From positions 172,134 to 236,133 of the forward strand of contig NZ_KB891804.1 in NCBI RefSeq assembly GCF_000373565.1: a stretch of 64,000 nt of DNA, in the 5' to 3' direction. Source of the DNA: Streptomyces sp. HmicA12 (lineage in GTDB: Bacteria; Actinomycetota; Actinomycetes; Streptomycetales; Streptomycetaceae). Below the pieces are notes generated by a model. That model was not told where the DNA came from and did no database searches. It saw only the letters and a list, made by a program, of their open reading frames with translations. The translations under genes were made by a program, and so were the position numbers. Of the stretch, positions 26,982-35,216 are shown piece by piece. Each line of letters begins with the position of its first letter. Within the stretch, counting starts at the first letter, position 1.

Positions 26982-28511
26982 TCAGTTGCAGCGGGCGCCC
27001 CGGTTGATGCAGCCCGTCATGCGCTGCATCAACTGATCGGAGAAGACATTGATGAAGTCGTCGTGGTCGGTGATCGGCTTGTGCAGCTGCTCGGGGAAGC
27101 CGTCCACCGCGTACGGGTTCTTCACCTGGCCGTTCTCGATGGTCGGGGCCGGCACGTCGTACACCAGGCGCATCGTCAGCTGCGGGATCGCCTTGAAGTT
27201 CGCCGGGCAGTTGCCCTGCGCGTCGGCGAACGTCACATGCGTGCGGTGGTTGGCGCTGTCGGCGTTCTGGCCGTCCCAGCAGCTCTGGAACTTGAAGCTG
27301 CGCACCACCTTGCTGCCGTCCGGGCAGAGCGGGTACTTGTCCGTCAGCTGCCGGTTCTCGAAGCCGGTGCAGCTCCAGTGCGCGTTGGCGTTCGCGGTGC
27401 CGTTGGTGAACGCCTTGGCGTCACCGGTGATGATCCGCAGGAACCTCGGCATCGCCACGACCTTGGCGCGCGGGCTGCCCACGAACTTGATGCTCGCCGT
27501 CTGCACCTGGAGGATCTTGCCCACGTTGCCCTCCTGGCCGCCTCCGAGCTGGTTCGCGTCGGCCTCCTGCGTGCCGTCCTGAAGGCGCAGCACCGGCCAG
27601 TAGTACGTCGACTTGTCGCCCTGGTTGCGACAGCTGGTGGCGGCGCCCGCGAAGGTGTCGTTGCTCGCGAAGGCGGTGTTGCTCTGGTTGCCGACGTAGT
27701 CGTGCATGTGGTGCGCGCCGTTGCTCACGCCGGGGGCGACGATCACGTTGTCGCTGTTGCGGAGCTTGTTGGCGTTGGTGCCGCACGAGGTGGTGAAGGT
27801 GCCGGTCGAGGCGCCACGGGCGTTGCGGACCCGCGGCACGTTCGGCTGGACCTCCGTGATGTCCTGGAAGTCCGCCGCCACGGGGCCCCCGGTGCCGCCC
27901 TGCGCCGGTGGCGGCGCGGGCGAGGCCGGGGCCGATACGCCGCCCGACGGGTCCGCGGACGGCACGGCGGACGGATCGGCGGACGGGTCTGTGGGCGGCG
28001 CGGGGGAGTCGTTGCCGCCGTTGTCGTCGGTGGCGCGCTGGCCGCACCCCGCCATCCCGTCGAGCCGCTGCTGCGGCGCGCTGCCGCCGGAGCGCCGGAT
28101 GTTCTGGCCGATCCGGTCGAGGGCGGCGCCGCGCTTGGCCTTCAGCGGGCCGAGGATGCTGTTCTGGACCCAGTTCGGGTCCTGGGCGGCGGCGGCCCGG
28201 TTCTGGGCGAGGCGCTGGTACGCCTCGGTGATCTGGCTGTCCATGGCGGCGAGTTCGCCGTCCACGCGGCCGCGGGCGCTGTCCGGTACGTCGGGCAGCG
28301 CGGTGCCGACGTCCGGGCAGTCGATGGTGGTCGTGCGTGTCGCGGCGCCGCTGTTCGCGCTCCGCTGCCCGGTGTCCGCGGAGTTCTCTTCGTGAGCCTG
28401 CGCGTACACGTTCACCGCGATCAGCCCACCTCCGCCCAGGAGCAGTGCGGCCGACGCGATGGTCATACGCGTCGCCAGCGATGAGCGCCTTTTCCGTGAG
28501 GTGCGTCCCAT
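26982..28511 (-). CDS. DUF1996 domain-containing secreted protein
   Basis: 509 residues. Basic start (RTSRKRRSS) and hydrophobic [18 protein letters not shown] form a signal or anchor. A low-complexity Pro/Ala/Asp linker (residues 190-225) precedes a C-terminal 270-residue DUF1996 domain. That domain includes [34 protein letters not shown] and [14 protein letters not shown]. The domain occurs in secreted proteins of bacteria and fungi and has no known activity. The ATG at 28511 matches the conserved start of such proteins; an upstream ATG at 28598 is in frame. Confidence 0.88.
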   Translation of the reverse strand: MGRTSRKRRSSLATRMTIASAALLLGGGGLIAVNVYAQAHEENSADTGQRSANSGAATRTTTIDCPDVGTALPDVPDSARGRVDGELAAMDSQITEAYQRLAQNRAAAAQDPNWVQNSILGPLKAKRGAALDRIGQNIRRSGGSAPQQRLDGMAGCGQRATDDNGGNDSPAPPTDPSADPSAVPSADPSGGVSAPASPAPPPAQGGTGGPVAADFQDITEVQPNVPRVRNARGASTGTFTTSCGTNANKLRNSDNVIVAPGVSNGAHHMHDYVGNQSNTAFASNDTFAGAATSCRNQGDKSTYYWPVLRLQDGTQEADANQLGGGQEGNVGKILQVQTASIKFVGSPRAKVVAMPRFLRIITGDAKAFTNGTANANAHWSCTGFENRQLTDKYPLCPDGSKVVRSFKFQSCWDGQNADSANHRTHVTFADAQGNCPANFKAIPQLTMRLVYDVPAPTIENGQVKNPYAVDGFPEQLHKPITDHDDFINVFSDQLMQRMTGCINRGARCN

Positions 28512-28648
28512 GGGACTACGTACGCAACGAGTGCCGCCCGCGTTCAACCCCGCCCCGATTTTTGTGGGGCACCACCCCGGCGCGGGGGAGCGCTTCATCG
28601 GGCGGCCAGTGCAGCGCCGTTCGCGGGTGATCGCCCGGTGGGGCTTCT

Positions 28649-28669
28649 CGCGCAGTTCCCCGCGCCCCT
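28649..28669. repeat. Dispersed GCGCAGTTCCCCGCGCCCCT element, copy 2
   Basis: Same 20-base core as at 9348. Again it starts right at a TAA stop codon on the minus strand (here that of the LuxR-type response regulator), so both genes end in -Ala-Leu-stop with the same GCCCTGTAAGGGGCGCGGGG junction. Confidence 0.85.
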
Positions 28670-29319
28670 TACAGGGCCCGGTCCAAGTAGGCCAGGACCG
28701 CCAGGACTCGGCGGTTGTCGTCGTCCGAGACGGAGAGGCCCAGCTTTCCGAAGATGTTGGACGTGTGCTTCGCGATCGCCCGCTCCGTGACCACGAGTTG
28801 CCCCGCGATCGCCGCGTTCGACCGGCCCTGCGCCATCAGCTCCAGCACCTCCAGCTCCCGGGGAGTGAGCCCGCCGAGCGGCTCCTGGACCGCCCGCCGC
28901 GCGAGGAGCTGCTGGATCACCTGAGGATCCATCGCGGTGCCGCCCGAGGCGACCCGCCGCACCGCGTCCACGAACTGCTCGGCGTCGAAGACCCGGTCCT
29001 TGAGCAGATAGCCGACCCCGCCGTTCCCGTCGGCGAGCAGCTCGCGCGCGTACAACTGCTCCACGTGCTGCGACAGCACGAGGACCGGAAGCCCGGGCCG
29101 CGCCCGCCGCGCCGCGAGCGCGCACTGCAGCCCCTCGTCGGTGTGCGAGGGCGGCAGACGGACGTCGACGACGGCGACGTCCGGGTCCAACTCGGCGAGC
29201 GCCTTGGTGAGTTCGGGCCCGCTCTCCACGGCTGCCGCGATCTCGAAGTCGTACGCCTCCAGCATCCGCACGAGCCCGTCCCGCAGCAGGAACAGGTCTT
29301 CGGCTAGGACAACACGCAA
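28669..29319 (-). CDS. LuxR/NarL-type response regulator
   Basis: 216 residues. Receiver domain: [18 protein letters not shown], phospho-acceptor Asp in [12 protein letters not shown], Lys in [13 protein letters not shown]-terminal Lux[24 protein letters not shown] then [15 protein letters not shown]. Start is a TTG at 29319 with GGAG five bases upstream; it overlaps the end of the partner histidine kinase gene by 16 bases. Together they form a two-component system of unknown signal. Its stop abuts a dispersed terminator-like repeat. Confidence 0.93.
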   Translation of the reverse strand: MRVVLAEDLFLLRDGLVRMLEAYDFEIAAAVESGPELTKALAELDPDVAVVDVRLPPSHTDEGLQCALAARRARPGLPVLVLSQHVEQLYARELLADGNGGVGYLLKDRVFDAEQFVDAVRRVASGGTAMDPQVIQQLLARRAVQEPLGGLTPRELEVLELMAQGRSNAAIAGQLVVTERAIAKHTSNIFGKLGLSVSDDDNRRVLAVLAYLDRAL

Positions 29320-30569
29320 GGGATCTCCATGGTCACCATGGTCGGACCGCCCGCGGGGGAGCTGACGGCGAGGACACCGTCGAATGTACCGAGCCGGCGC
29401 TCGACCCCGCCGAGCCCGCCGTCGGCCGTGATGACCGCGCCGCCCTTGCCGTTGTCCGTGACGGAGATCCGCAGGTGGCCGTCGGTGTGCGTGATGTCGA
29501 CCCAGATCCGGTCCGCGCCCGCGTGCTTCACCGCGTTCGTCAGGGCCTCGCTGACGGCGAAGTACGCGGCCGACTCCACGGGCGCCTCGGTCCGTACGGC
29601 CGGCTCGACCTCCACCTCCGTCGCGACGGGCAGCCGCAGCGCCAACGCCCGGACGGCATCGCCGAGGCCGCGCTCGGCGAGCACCGGCGGATGGATGCCG
29701 CGCACCAGGTCGCGCAGCTCGGTGAGGGCGTCGGCGGACGACTGCCGGGCCTGCGCGAGCAGCGCCTTGGCCTTCGCCGGATCCTTCTCGACCAGCGCCT
29801 CGATCGTGCCCAGGTCCATCCCCATCGCGACGAGCCGGGCCTGCGCCCCGTCGTGCAGATCGCGCTCGATGCGGCGCAGCTCGGCCGCGGAGGTGTCCAC
29901 GGCGTCGCGCCGCGTCTCGGTCAACACCCTGACGCGCTCCTCCAGTTCGCCGCCGGGCGGGAGGAGAACGGCCCGCGTGAGAAGGAAGTGCACCCGCAGC
30001 AGCGCCGGCGCCAGGAACACTCCGGTGACCGCCAGCGCCGTCCCCAGCGCGGCGGCGAGCAGCGCGGTCCCCTGCCCCTTGATCGGCACGAACCCGTACC
30101 AGTAGCCGATGTGCGTCCCGTCCGTGAAGACCCGCCACAGGCCGGCCGCGATCACGTACCCCTCGATCGGGTAGAAGACCAGCGCCGCGGGCAGCAGCGC
30201 CGTCACGAACCCGGCCGTCATGTCGACCAGCAGCCAGCGCAGGTCCCGCCACGTCGCCGGATCACCGAGCATCAGCCGGCACCGTGCGACCTGCCCGACG
30301 ACCCCGCCGCGCACATCGTCCGGAAACGGCCGGTACGTCGCCGGGATGCCCACCCCGCACCACTCGCCCGCGACGGCCCGGCGCCAGTTCGCCCAGTGCC
30401 GGACGAGGCCGAGCACCCAGGGCGTGGTCACGGCGCCGAACCCGAGCAGGATGAAGGCGATCGACAGCACCGACAGGACGAACAGGGTGATCGACCCGGC
30501 CAGACCGGCCGCGGCGACCCACAGCCCCCGCAGCCCCGCCCGCACGGCGCTCCGCACCCTCGCACCCAT
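29304..30569 (-). CDS. Sensor histidine kinase (HPK7/NarX-like class)
   Basis: 421 residues. Four or more membrane segments lie in the first 200 residues with a sensor-type region (GVGIPATYRPFPDDVRGGVV). The cytoplasmic kinase follows: phospho-His in RRIERDLHDGAQARLVAMGM, N-box ALTNAVKHAGA, G-box SVTDNGKGG and GLGGVERRLG. Partner of the LuxR-type regulator directly downstream (coding overlap). The ATG at 30569 has GGAG six bases upstream. Confidence 0.93.
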   Translation of the reverse strand: MGARVRSAVRAGLRGLWVAAAGLAGSITLFVLSVLSIAFILLGFGAVTTPWVLGLVRHWANWRRAVAGEWCGVGIPATYRPFPDDVRGGVVGQVARCRLMLGDPATWRDLRWLLVDMTAGFVTALLPAALVFYPIEGYVIAAGLWRVFTDGTHIGYWYGFVPIKGQGTALLAAALGTALAVTGVFLAPALLRVHFLLTRAVLLPPGGELEERVRVLTETRRDAVDTSAAELRRIERDLHDGAQARLVAMGMDLGTIEALVEKDPAKAKALLAQARQSSADALTELRDLVRGIHPPVLAERGLGDAVRALALRLPVATEVEVEPAVRTEAPVESAAYFAVSEALTNAVKHAGADRIWVDITHTDGHLRISVTDNGKGGAVITADGGLGGVERRLGTFDGVLAVSSPAGGPTMVTMEIPCVLS

Positions 30570-30646
30570 CACGCACTCCGTCCGTCCCGTCAGCCGTACA
30601 CCTCACAGTGTGGCCGGTGGAGCGGCGCGGGTCAGTGGGTACAGCT

Positions 30647-30685
30647 ACCGTTCCGGGAGTGGAGCTACCTCCACCCCCGGAACGG
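30647..30685. terminator. Hairpin terminator after the winged-helix regulator gene
   Basis: ACCGTTCCGG pairs with CCGGAACGGT and the inner GTGGAG pairs with CTCCAC across a four-base loop. It starts nine bases after the stop codon at 30694 on the minus strand. Confidence 0.85.
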
Positions 30686-30693
30686 TCACCGGC

Positions 30694-31257
30694 TCAGCGT
30701 CCGGCCGGCGGCGCGTACTTGTAGCCGACCCGGCGCACCGTCTGGATCACCTTGCGGTGCTCGGCGCCCAGCTTGCGGCGCAGCCGGGCGATGTGGACGT
30801 CGACGGTGCGGCCGTCGCCGACGTGCCCGTACCCCCACACCGTGGTGACCAGCTGGTCGCGCGAGTGCACCCGGTGCGGATGCGCGACGAGATGCGCGAG
30901 CAGCTCGAACTCCAGGTAGGTCAGGTCGAGTTGACGCCCCTCGACGCTGGCGGTGCGCTGCGCGGAGTCGATCCCGATGAGCGCGTCGGACGCGGCGGTG
31001 GCGGGCGTGTCGTCCACGGCCGGGGCGGGTGTGGGCAGCAGCGGCTGCTGGTCGGCCGGTACGAGCACCAGGTACCCGATCATCGGCGGGTGACCCGGCA
31101 GGGTGGGCAGGGTGTGCGGCGGTGCGGGCAGCAGCGTGGCGCCCGGCGGCAGGAACTCGGTGACGTCCACCACTTCGTCGCTGCCGACGGCGCGCAGCCG
31201 GGTCCGGGCAGGAGAAGGGGCGACGGGCAGGGAGGAGAGAGTGCGGGCCTGAGCCAT
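30694..31257 (-). CDS. OmpR/PhoB-type winged-helix transcriptional regulator without a canonical receiver
   Basis: 187 residues. The C-terminal 95 are a winged-helix effector domain: LDLTYLEFELLAHLVAHPHR, HSRDQLVTTVWGYGHVGDGR, TVDVHIARLRRKLG and IQTVRRVGYKYAPP. The N-terminal 90 (LVLVPADQQPLLPTPAPAVD) are Pro-rich and lack receiver motifs such as the acidic pocket, so it is probably not controlled by phosphorylation. A clear terminator follows. Confidence 0.85.
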   Translation of the reverse strand: MAQARTLSSLPVAPSPARTRLRAVGSDEVVDVTEFLPPGATLLPAPPHTLPTLPGHPPMIGYLVLVPADQQPLLPTPAPAVDDTPATAASDALIGIDSAQRTASVEGRQLDLTYLEFELLAHLVAHPHRVHSRDQLVTTVWGYGHVGDGRTVDVHIARLRRKLGAEHRKVIQTVRRVGYKYAPPAGR

Positions 31258-31511
31258 GAGTGGTCAACCTTCGCGCGAGAAGCCGTCTGGGAGAGGACGT
31301 ACGTCATGCACGCGGACCGAAGGCCGTACGACGCGATGAGGGCGTGACGGTTTTAGAGGGCCTGCGTGTTCGTCGCGCGGCAACACACACGGTCGAAGTC
31401 GTGGTGCTGGCGGGAAGGCCAGAACGGCTCGAGGTCGTGACGACGACCCCGTGCGCTGAGGTTCTGGGAGCTGGCCATATACGTATTGAAGCAGATGGAG
31501 TACGCAAAAGT

Positions 31512-31542
31512 GAGGGCGCCCGCACAGGATGCGGACGCCCTC
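31512..31542. terminator. Hairpin terminator downstream of glnII
   Basis: GAGGGCG-CCCGCA loops back on TGCGG-CGCCCTC. It begins about 30 bases after the glnII stop codon on the minus strand. Confidence 0.82.
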
Positions 31543-31572
31543 GGGGAGTTCATGGCCTGAAACAGTCGGCGA

Positions 31573-32604
31573 TCAGACCTGGCCGGCCTTCTCCAGGGCG
31601 GAGCAGCAGGTGTCGACGAGCAGGCGCGTGACGACGTACGGGTCGACGTTGGCGTTCGGACGGCGGTCCTCGATGTAGCCCTTGCCGTCCTTCTCCACCT
31701 GCCAGGGGATGCGGACCGAGGCGCCGCGGTCCGAGACGCCGTACGAGTACTCGTTCCACGGGGCGGTCTCGTGCAGGCCGGTCAGGCGGTCGTCGATGCC
31801 GGCGCCGTAGTGCTTGACGTGGTCCATCGGCTTCGAGCCCTCACCGAGGGACTCGGCGGCGGTGATGATCGCGTCGTAGCCCTCACGCATCGCCTTCGTC
31901 GAGAAGTTGGTGTGCGCGCCCGCGCCGTTCCAGTCGCCCTTGACCGGCTTCGGGTCGAGGGTGGCCGAGACCTTGAAGTCCTCGGCGGTGCGGTAGAGCA
32001 GCCAGCGGGCCACCCACAGCTGGTCGGAGACCTCCAGCGGGGCGAGCGGGCCGACCTGGAACTCCCACTGGCCGGGCATGACCTCGGCGTTGATGCCGGA
32101 GATGCCGAGACCGGCCTTCAGGCAGTTGTCGAGGTGCGCCTCGACGACGTCACGGCCGTGGATCTCGTCCGTGCCGACGCCGCAGTAGTAGCCGCCCTGC
32201 GCGGCGGGGAAGCCGCCGACCGGGAAGCCGAGCGGGCGGTCGCCCTCGAAGAACGTGTACTCCTGCTCGATGCCGAAGATCGGCTCCTGGGCGCCGAACT
32301 TCTCCTCGACCTCGACGAGCGCGGCACGCGTGTTGGACTCGTGCGGCGTCATGTCGATGTTGAGGACCTCGCACATGACGAGGACGTCGGAGCCGCCGCG
32401 GATCGGGTCCGGGTACACGGCCACGGGCTTGAGTACGCGGTCCGAGGCGTGGCCCTCGGCCTGGTTCGTGGACGATCCGTCGAAGCCCCAGATCGGCAGC
32501 GCGTCCAGGCCTTCCGGCGAACCGGCGATTATCTTCGTCTTCGAACGAAGCTTGGCCGTCGGCTCGGTGCCGTCGATCCAGATGTACTCAGCCTTGAACG
32601 TCAC
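31573..32604 (-). CDS. glnII: Glutamine synthetase type II
   Basis: 343 residues, the length of the eukaryote-like, octameric, heat-labile GSII of Streptomyces, which makes glutamine from glutamate, ammonia and ATP. Motifs: AEYIWIDGTEPTAKLRSKTK, WGFDGSSTNQAEGHASD, FGIEQEYTFFEGDRPLGFP, NAEVMPGQWEFQVGP, GDWNGAGAHTNFSTKAMRE and SVRIPWQVEKDGKGYIEDRR. Unlike GSI it is not adenylylated by GlnE. I chose the GTG at 32604 (VTFKAEY) because GAGGA lies nine bases upstream; the ATG at 32613 leaves no room for it. A three-part GlnR-type operator lies 67-93 bp upstream. Confidence 0.96.
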   Translation of the reverse strand: MTFKAEYIWIDGTEPTAKLRSKTKIIAGSPEGLDALPIWGFDGSSTNQAEGHASDRVLKPVAVYPDPIRGGSDVLVMCEVLNIDMTPHESNTRAALVEVEEKFGAQEPIFGIEQEYTFFEGDRPLGFPVGGFPAAQGGYYCGVGTDEIHGRDVVEAHLDNCLKAGLGISGINAEVMPGQWEFQVGPLAPLEVSDQLWVARWLLYRTAEDFKVSATLDPKPVKGDWNGAGAHTNFSTKAMREGYDAIITAAESLGEGSKPMDHVKHYGAGIDDRLTGLHETAPWNEYSYGVSDRGASVRIPWQVEKDGKGYIEDRRPNANVDPYVVTRLLVDTCCSALEKAGQV

Positions 32605-32670
32605 GGGCCACATCCTCTAGGAGCGGGTCTCTTTCTGGCCGGAAGCCTGTCAACAGGCGATTTCCCGGCC

Positions 32671-32697
32671 GTTGCCCGTTTGTGAACCCCGTGTTAC
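32671..32697 (-). promoter_or_regulatory. GlnR-type operator of glnII
   Basis: On the minus strand the sequence reads GTAAC-(6)-TTCAC-(6)-GCAAC: three pentamers at an exact 11-base period, the layout of Streptomyces GlnR boxes (gTnAc-n6-GaAAc and variants). It lies 67-93 bp upstream of the glnII start, as expected for nitrogen control of GSII. Confidence 0.8.
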
Positions 32698-32855
32698 CGG
32701 AGCCGCCTGGGGCGGGAGGCGGCCCGTGAACTCGTATGCGATGGGTTTACGTGGCCCCGCGTTACCCCACGGTCGTCGACCTGCCGTCGTCGAGGTCGGT
32801 GGCCCAGGAGGCGCCCCCGCGTGCTCGGTGAACGCGGCTACCTCTCAAGTAACGC

Positions 32856-33353
32856 TCATCTAAAGCGAGGTGGGGCGAGATGTTCCGAGTGTGAAGCCGC
32901 CCGCAGTACGCCGTGCAGAAAGCCGCGGACCGCCGAGCGCTCCCGCTCGTCGTAGCCCTCCAGCAGCGCCACGGCCGCCTCGATGAACGGCCCGAAGTGC
33001 TCCTGCCCCAGCGCGACCGCCCCCTCCGTCACCTCGACGAGCACCCGCCGCCGGTCCTTCGGGTCGCGCACCCGCCGTACGTGCCCGGCCCGCTCCAGCC
33101 GGTCCAGGGCCGCCGTGGTCCCCGCCGAGTTCAGCCCGAGCTCGCCGCCGAGCCGCCCCGCGGTCACCGGCTCACCGGCGCGCAGCGCGTCCATCAGGGC
33201 GATCAAGGCCCGCACGTCGGTGGGGTGCATGCCGTTGCGCTGCGCGAACTCGGAGCTGCGCAGCGCGAGTTGGACCGTCACCGCGCGCAGGGCATGGACG
33301 GTGTCCATCGCGTCGGCGGTGTCCACGGCCTCGGGGGATTCCTGGTGCCGCAT
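32856..33353 (-). CDS. MarR-family transcriptional regulator
   Basis: 165 residues. Winged-helix core: MHPTDVRALIALMDALRAGE, AGRLGGELGLNSAGTTAALD, RLERAGHVRRVRDPKDRRRV. Flanking helices give the dimer interface. Divergent from the alpha/beta hydrolase at 33420. The 66-bp gap contains a perfect 11-bp-armed palindrome, so it likely represses both genes and responds to a small aromatic or related ligand. Confidence 0.92.
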   Translation of the reverse strand: MRHQESPEAVDTADAMDTVHALRAVTVQLALRSSEFAQRNGMHPTDVRALIALMDALRAGEPVTAGRLGGELGLNSAGTTAALDRLERAGHVRRVRDPKDRRRVLVEVTEGAVALGQEHFGPFIEAAVALLEGYDERERSAVRGFLHGVLRAASHSEHLAPPRFR

Positions 33354-33367
33354 GGGGAGCCTCCGTT

Positions 33368-33402
33368 ATTCTCTCGCTCAGCGAGAGAATCGCTCGGCGA
33401 GA
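33368..33402. promoter_or_regulatory. MarR operator: perfect inverted repeat plus overlapping half-palindrome
   Basis: ATTCTCTCGCT, one central base, then AGCGAGAGAAT: a perfect 23-bp palindrome at 33368-33390. A second, shorter one (TCGC-TCG-GCGA with ATCTCGCC similarity) overlaps its right edge to 33402. It lies between the divergent MarR and hydrolase genes and covers the expected promoter. Confidence 0.85.
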
Positions 33403-33419
33403 TATCTGGGGGTGTCAGG

Positions 33420-34217
33420 GTGTCACGGGAGTTCCTCGACGCGTACGGCAAGGTCATGGCCAAGTGGCCGGACGGGACCGGCCACCTCGACGTGGCCGGC
33501 CCGTACGGCACCACGCACGTCCACACCCTCGGTCCCCGCGACGCCCCGCCTCTGCTCCTGCTGCCCGGCGGCGGCGCGACCGGGGCGAGCTGGTTCGCGA
33601 ACGCCGGCGCGCTCGATACCCGGTACCGGGTGTACGCGCCCGACCTGGTCGGCGAACCGGGCCGCAGCGTCGCCGCCCCGGACCGCCCGATCCGGACCGT
33701 CGCGGACCTGGCGGGCTGGCTCGACGCGCTCCTCGACGGACTCGGCGTCCCGGAGGCCGACCTGTGCGGGCACTCGTACGGCGCGTGGATCGCCCTCCAC
33801 TACGCGCTGCGGGGCGGTGGACGGGTGCGCCGCCTGACGCTTCTCGACCCCACCCGCTGCTACGCCGGGTTCGCCCCCGGCTATCTGCTGCGGGCCCTGC
33901 CGATGCTGCTGCGGCCCACGCCCGGCCGGGTCCGCCGGTTCCTGGCCTGGGAGACACGCGGGGCCGCCCTGGACGCCGACTGGCTCGCGCTGCAGGAGGC
34001 GGCCGCCGGTTTCCCGGGTGCGCGTCCGGTGACGGGCCGGATCCCGGTGCTCGACGGGGGCCCGGCCGTACGGGTCGTGCTCGCGGGGGAGAGCCGGGCG
34101 CACGACGTGGCCCGGGTGGCGGCCCGGGCCGGGGCGGACGTCACCGTGGTGCCGGGGGTGTCGCACCACGGGATGCCGCTCCAACTCGGTCCACGCCTGG
34201 CCGAGTTGCTGGACTGA
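33420..34217 (+). CDS. Alpha/beta-fold hydrolase
   Basis: 265 residues. Oxyanion-hole region LLLLPGGGATGASW, nucleophile elbow ADLCGHSYGAWIALHYAL (catalytic Ser in GHSYG) and catalytic His in VVPGVSHHGMPLQL. Likely an esterase or C-C hydrolase of unknown substrate. It starts at the GTG at 33420 right after the MarR operator; the same frame is open back to 32913, but that part is the antisense of the MarR gene. Control by the divergent MarR repressor is likely. Confidence 0.88.
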   Translation: MSREFLDAYGKVMAKWPDGTGHLDVAGPYGTTHVHTLGPRDAPPLLLLPGGGATGASWFANAGALDTRYRVYAPDLVGEPGRSVAAPDRPIRTVADLAGWLDALLDGLGVPEADLCGHSYGAWIALHYALRGGGRVRRLTLLDPTRCYAGFAPGYLLRALPMLLRPTPGRVRRFLAWETRGAALDADWLALQEAAAGFPGARPVTGRIPVLDGGPAVRVVLAGESRAHDVARVAARAGADVTVVPGVSHHGMPLQLGPRLAELLD

Positions 34218-34239
34218 GCGGTGAGCCCGAGCCCGGACC

Positions 34240-34602
34240 TCAGCCGCGCCCCAGCGCGTCCCGCACCGCCTCCTCGCTGCGGGCCACCACCGCCGTGCCG
34301 TCGTCGGCCGTGATGATCGGGCGCTGGATCAGTTTCGGGTGCGCGGCGAGCGCCTCGATCCACCGCTCCCTGGCGCCCGCGTCCCGCGCCCACTCCTTGA
34401 GCCCGAGCTCCTTCGCGGCGGCCTCCTGGGTGCGGGTGATCTCCCAGGGTTCGAGCCCGAGCCGGTCGAGGACGGCGCGGATCTCGTCGGTCGACGGCAC
34501 GTCCTCCAGGTAGCGGCGGACGGTGTATTCGGCGCCCTCCGCGTCGAGCAGGGTGAGCGCGCCGCGGCACTTCGAGCAGGCCGGGTTGATCCAGATCTCC
34601 AT
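34240..34602 (-). CDS. ArsC-family (arsenate reductase-like, YffB/Spx fold) protein
   Basis: 120 residues with the thioredoxin-like ArsC fold. The redox motif is C9-x2-C12 (INPACSKCRGALTLL), and the cis-Pro/Arg loop is HPKLIQRPIIT. The presence of two N-terminal cysteines fits a thiol-linked reductase. No arsenic-resistance gene (transporter or ArsR regulator) lies nearby, so a general redox role is as likely as arsenate reduction. Confidence 0.87.
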   Translation of the reverse strand: MEIWINPACSKCRGALTLLDAEGAEYTVRRYLEDVPSTDEIRAVLDRLGLEPWEITRTQEAAAKELGLKEWARDAGARERWIEALAAHPKLIQRPIITADDGTAVVARSEEAVRDALGRG

Positions 34603-34733
34603 GGGGCCAAAGGTACGCGAGGGAGACCCTCAACTAGGGCTTGGCCAGCGGCTTTTGTCAGTGGGGAGCAGTAGAATAGAAGCAGTGTTCGAGAGCTTCG
34701 GGGGCTCTTGAAGTACGCGACAGGAGGATGCCT

Positions 34734-35006
34734 GTGCCCGCTGCCGCACCCATGCTGATCGATCTGCCGTACGCGCCACTCGCCAAGAAGCCGTTGCCCG
34801 CAGGGCAGCCGCGTGACTGGTACATCACGCACAACCGTCGACTGAAGGCCATGCGCCTGGCGATAGCCCTGCTCGACTCCGGTGTCTACCTCCCCAACCA
34901 GGCCCACAACCGAAGGATCCGCTCGACGGCCGAGCGCATCGGCGTGCATCCGCCGTCGGACACGACGTGTCACATGGTGCGGGCGCTGATGCGGTACAGC
35001 CGCTGA
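34734..35006 (+). CDS. Small conserved Streptomyces protein
   Basis: 90 residues, basic, no signal or membrane segment: LIDLPYAPLAKKPLPAGQPR, then DWYITHNRRLKAMRLAIALL, and RSTAERIGVHPPSDTTCHMV near the end. I recognise it as a conserved actinobacterial protein but not its function. Start is the GTG at 34734: an AGGAGG ends just before the ATG at 34728, which would place the ribosome site directly against that codon, whereas it is six bases from the GTG. Helical basic character could fit nucleic-acid binding (inference). Confidence 0.75.
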   Translation: MPAAAPMLIDLPYAPLAKKPLPAGQPRDWYITHNRRLKAMRLAIALLDSGVYLPNQAHNRRIRSTAERIGVHPPSDTTCHMVRALMRYSR

Positions 35007-35081
35007 CCCGTGTTGTTCTCGGCGGGGTCGGATTCGTCCGGCCCCGCTTTTCGGGTTTTCCTCTGTCCGCGGTCCGGTGGG

Positions 35082-35187
35082 GGCTGGTCGCGCAGTTCCC
35101 CGCGCCCCTGAGGCGAGCTCCGCTCGCCCAGCGGGGAAGCTGCGCGCAGCGCATGCTTCAGGGGCGCGGGGAACTGCGCGACCAGCC
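35082..35187. terminator. Composite inverted repeat with 30-bp perfect arms (dispersed element copies 3 and 4)
   Basis: GGCTGGTCGCGCAGTTCCCC and the following ten bases (35082-35111) return perfectly inverted at 35158-35187. The 46-bp loop has its own short hairpin (GGCGAGC with GCTCGCC, 35112-35128) and a GCTGCGCGCAGC palindrome. Each arm is a copy of the dispersed element at 9348 and 28649. It lies between convergent genes and is a likely strong bidirectional terminator. Confidence 0.8.
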
Positions 35188-35216
35188 ACGACGAAAGCCG
35201 CACCCGACCACCGACC

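Noticed and set aside
31260..31511. Small genes between the winged-helix regulator and glnII
   Set aside because: Short frames with no ribosome site or domain; the stretch holds the regulator's promoter and lies before the glnII terminator.
32749..32766. A second possible GlnR box (GTTTACG...CGTTACC) upstream of glnII
   Set aside because: The pentamers are 11 bases apart rather than 6, and the site does not match the spacing of the clear box at 32671.
32913..33419. N-terminal extension of the alpha/beta hydrolase frame
   Set aside because: It overlaps the MarR gene on the other strand and the operator; the real start is the GTG at 33420.
34240..34602. Arsenic resistance gene
   Set aside because: The fold fits ArsC/YffB/Spx, but no ArsR regulator or arsenite pump is nearby, so the specific role is not claimed.
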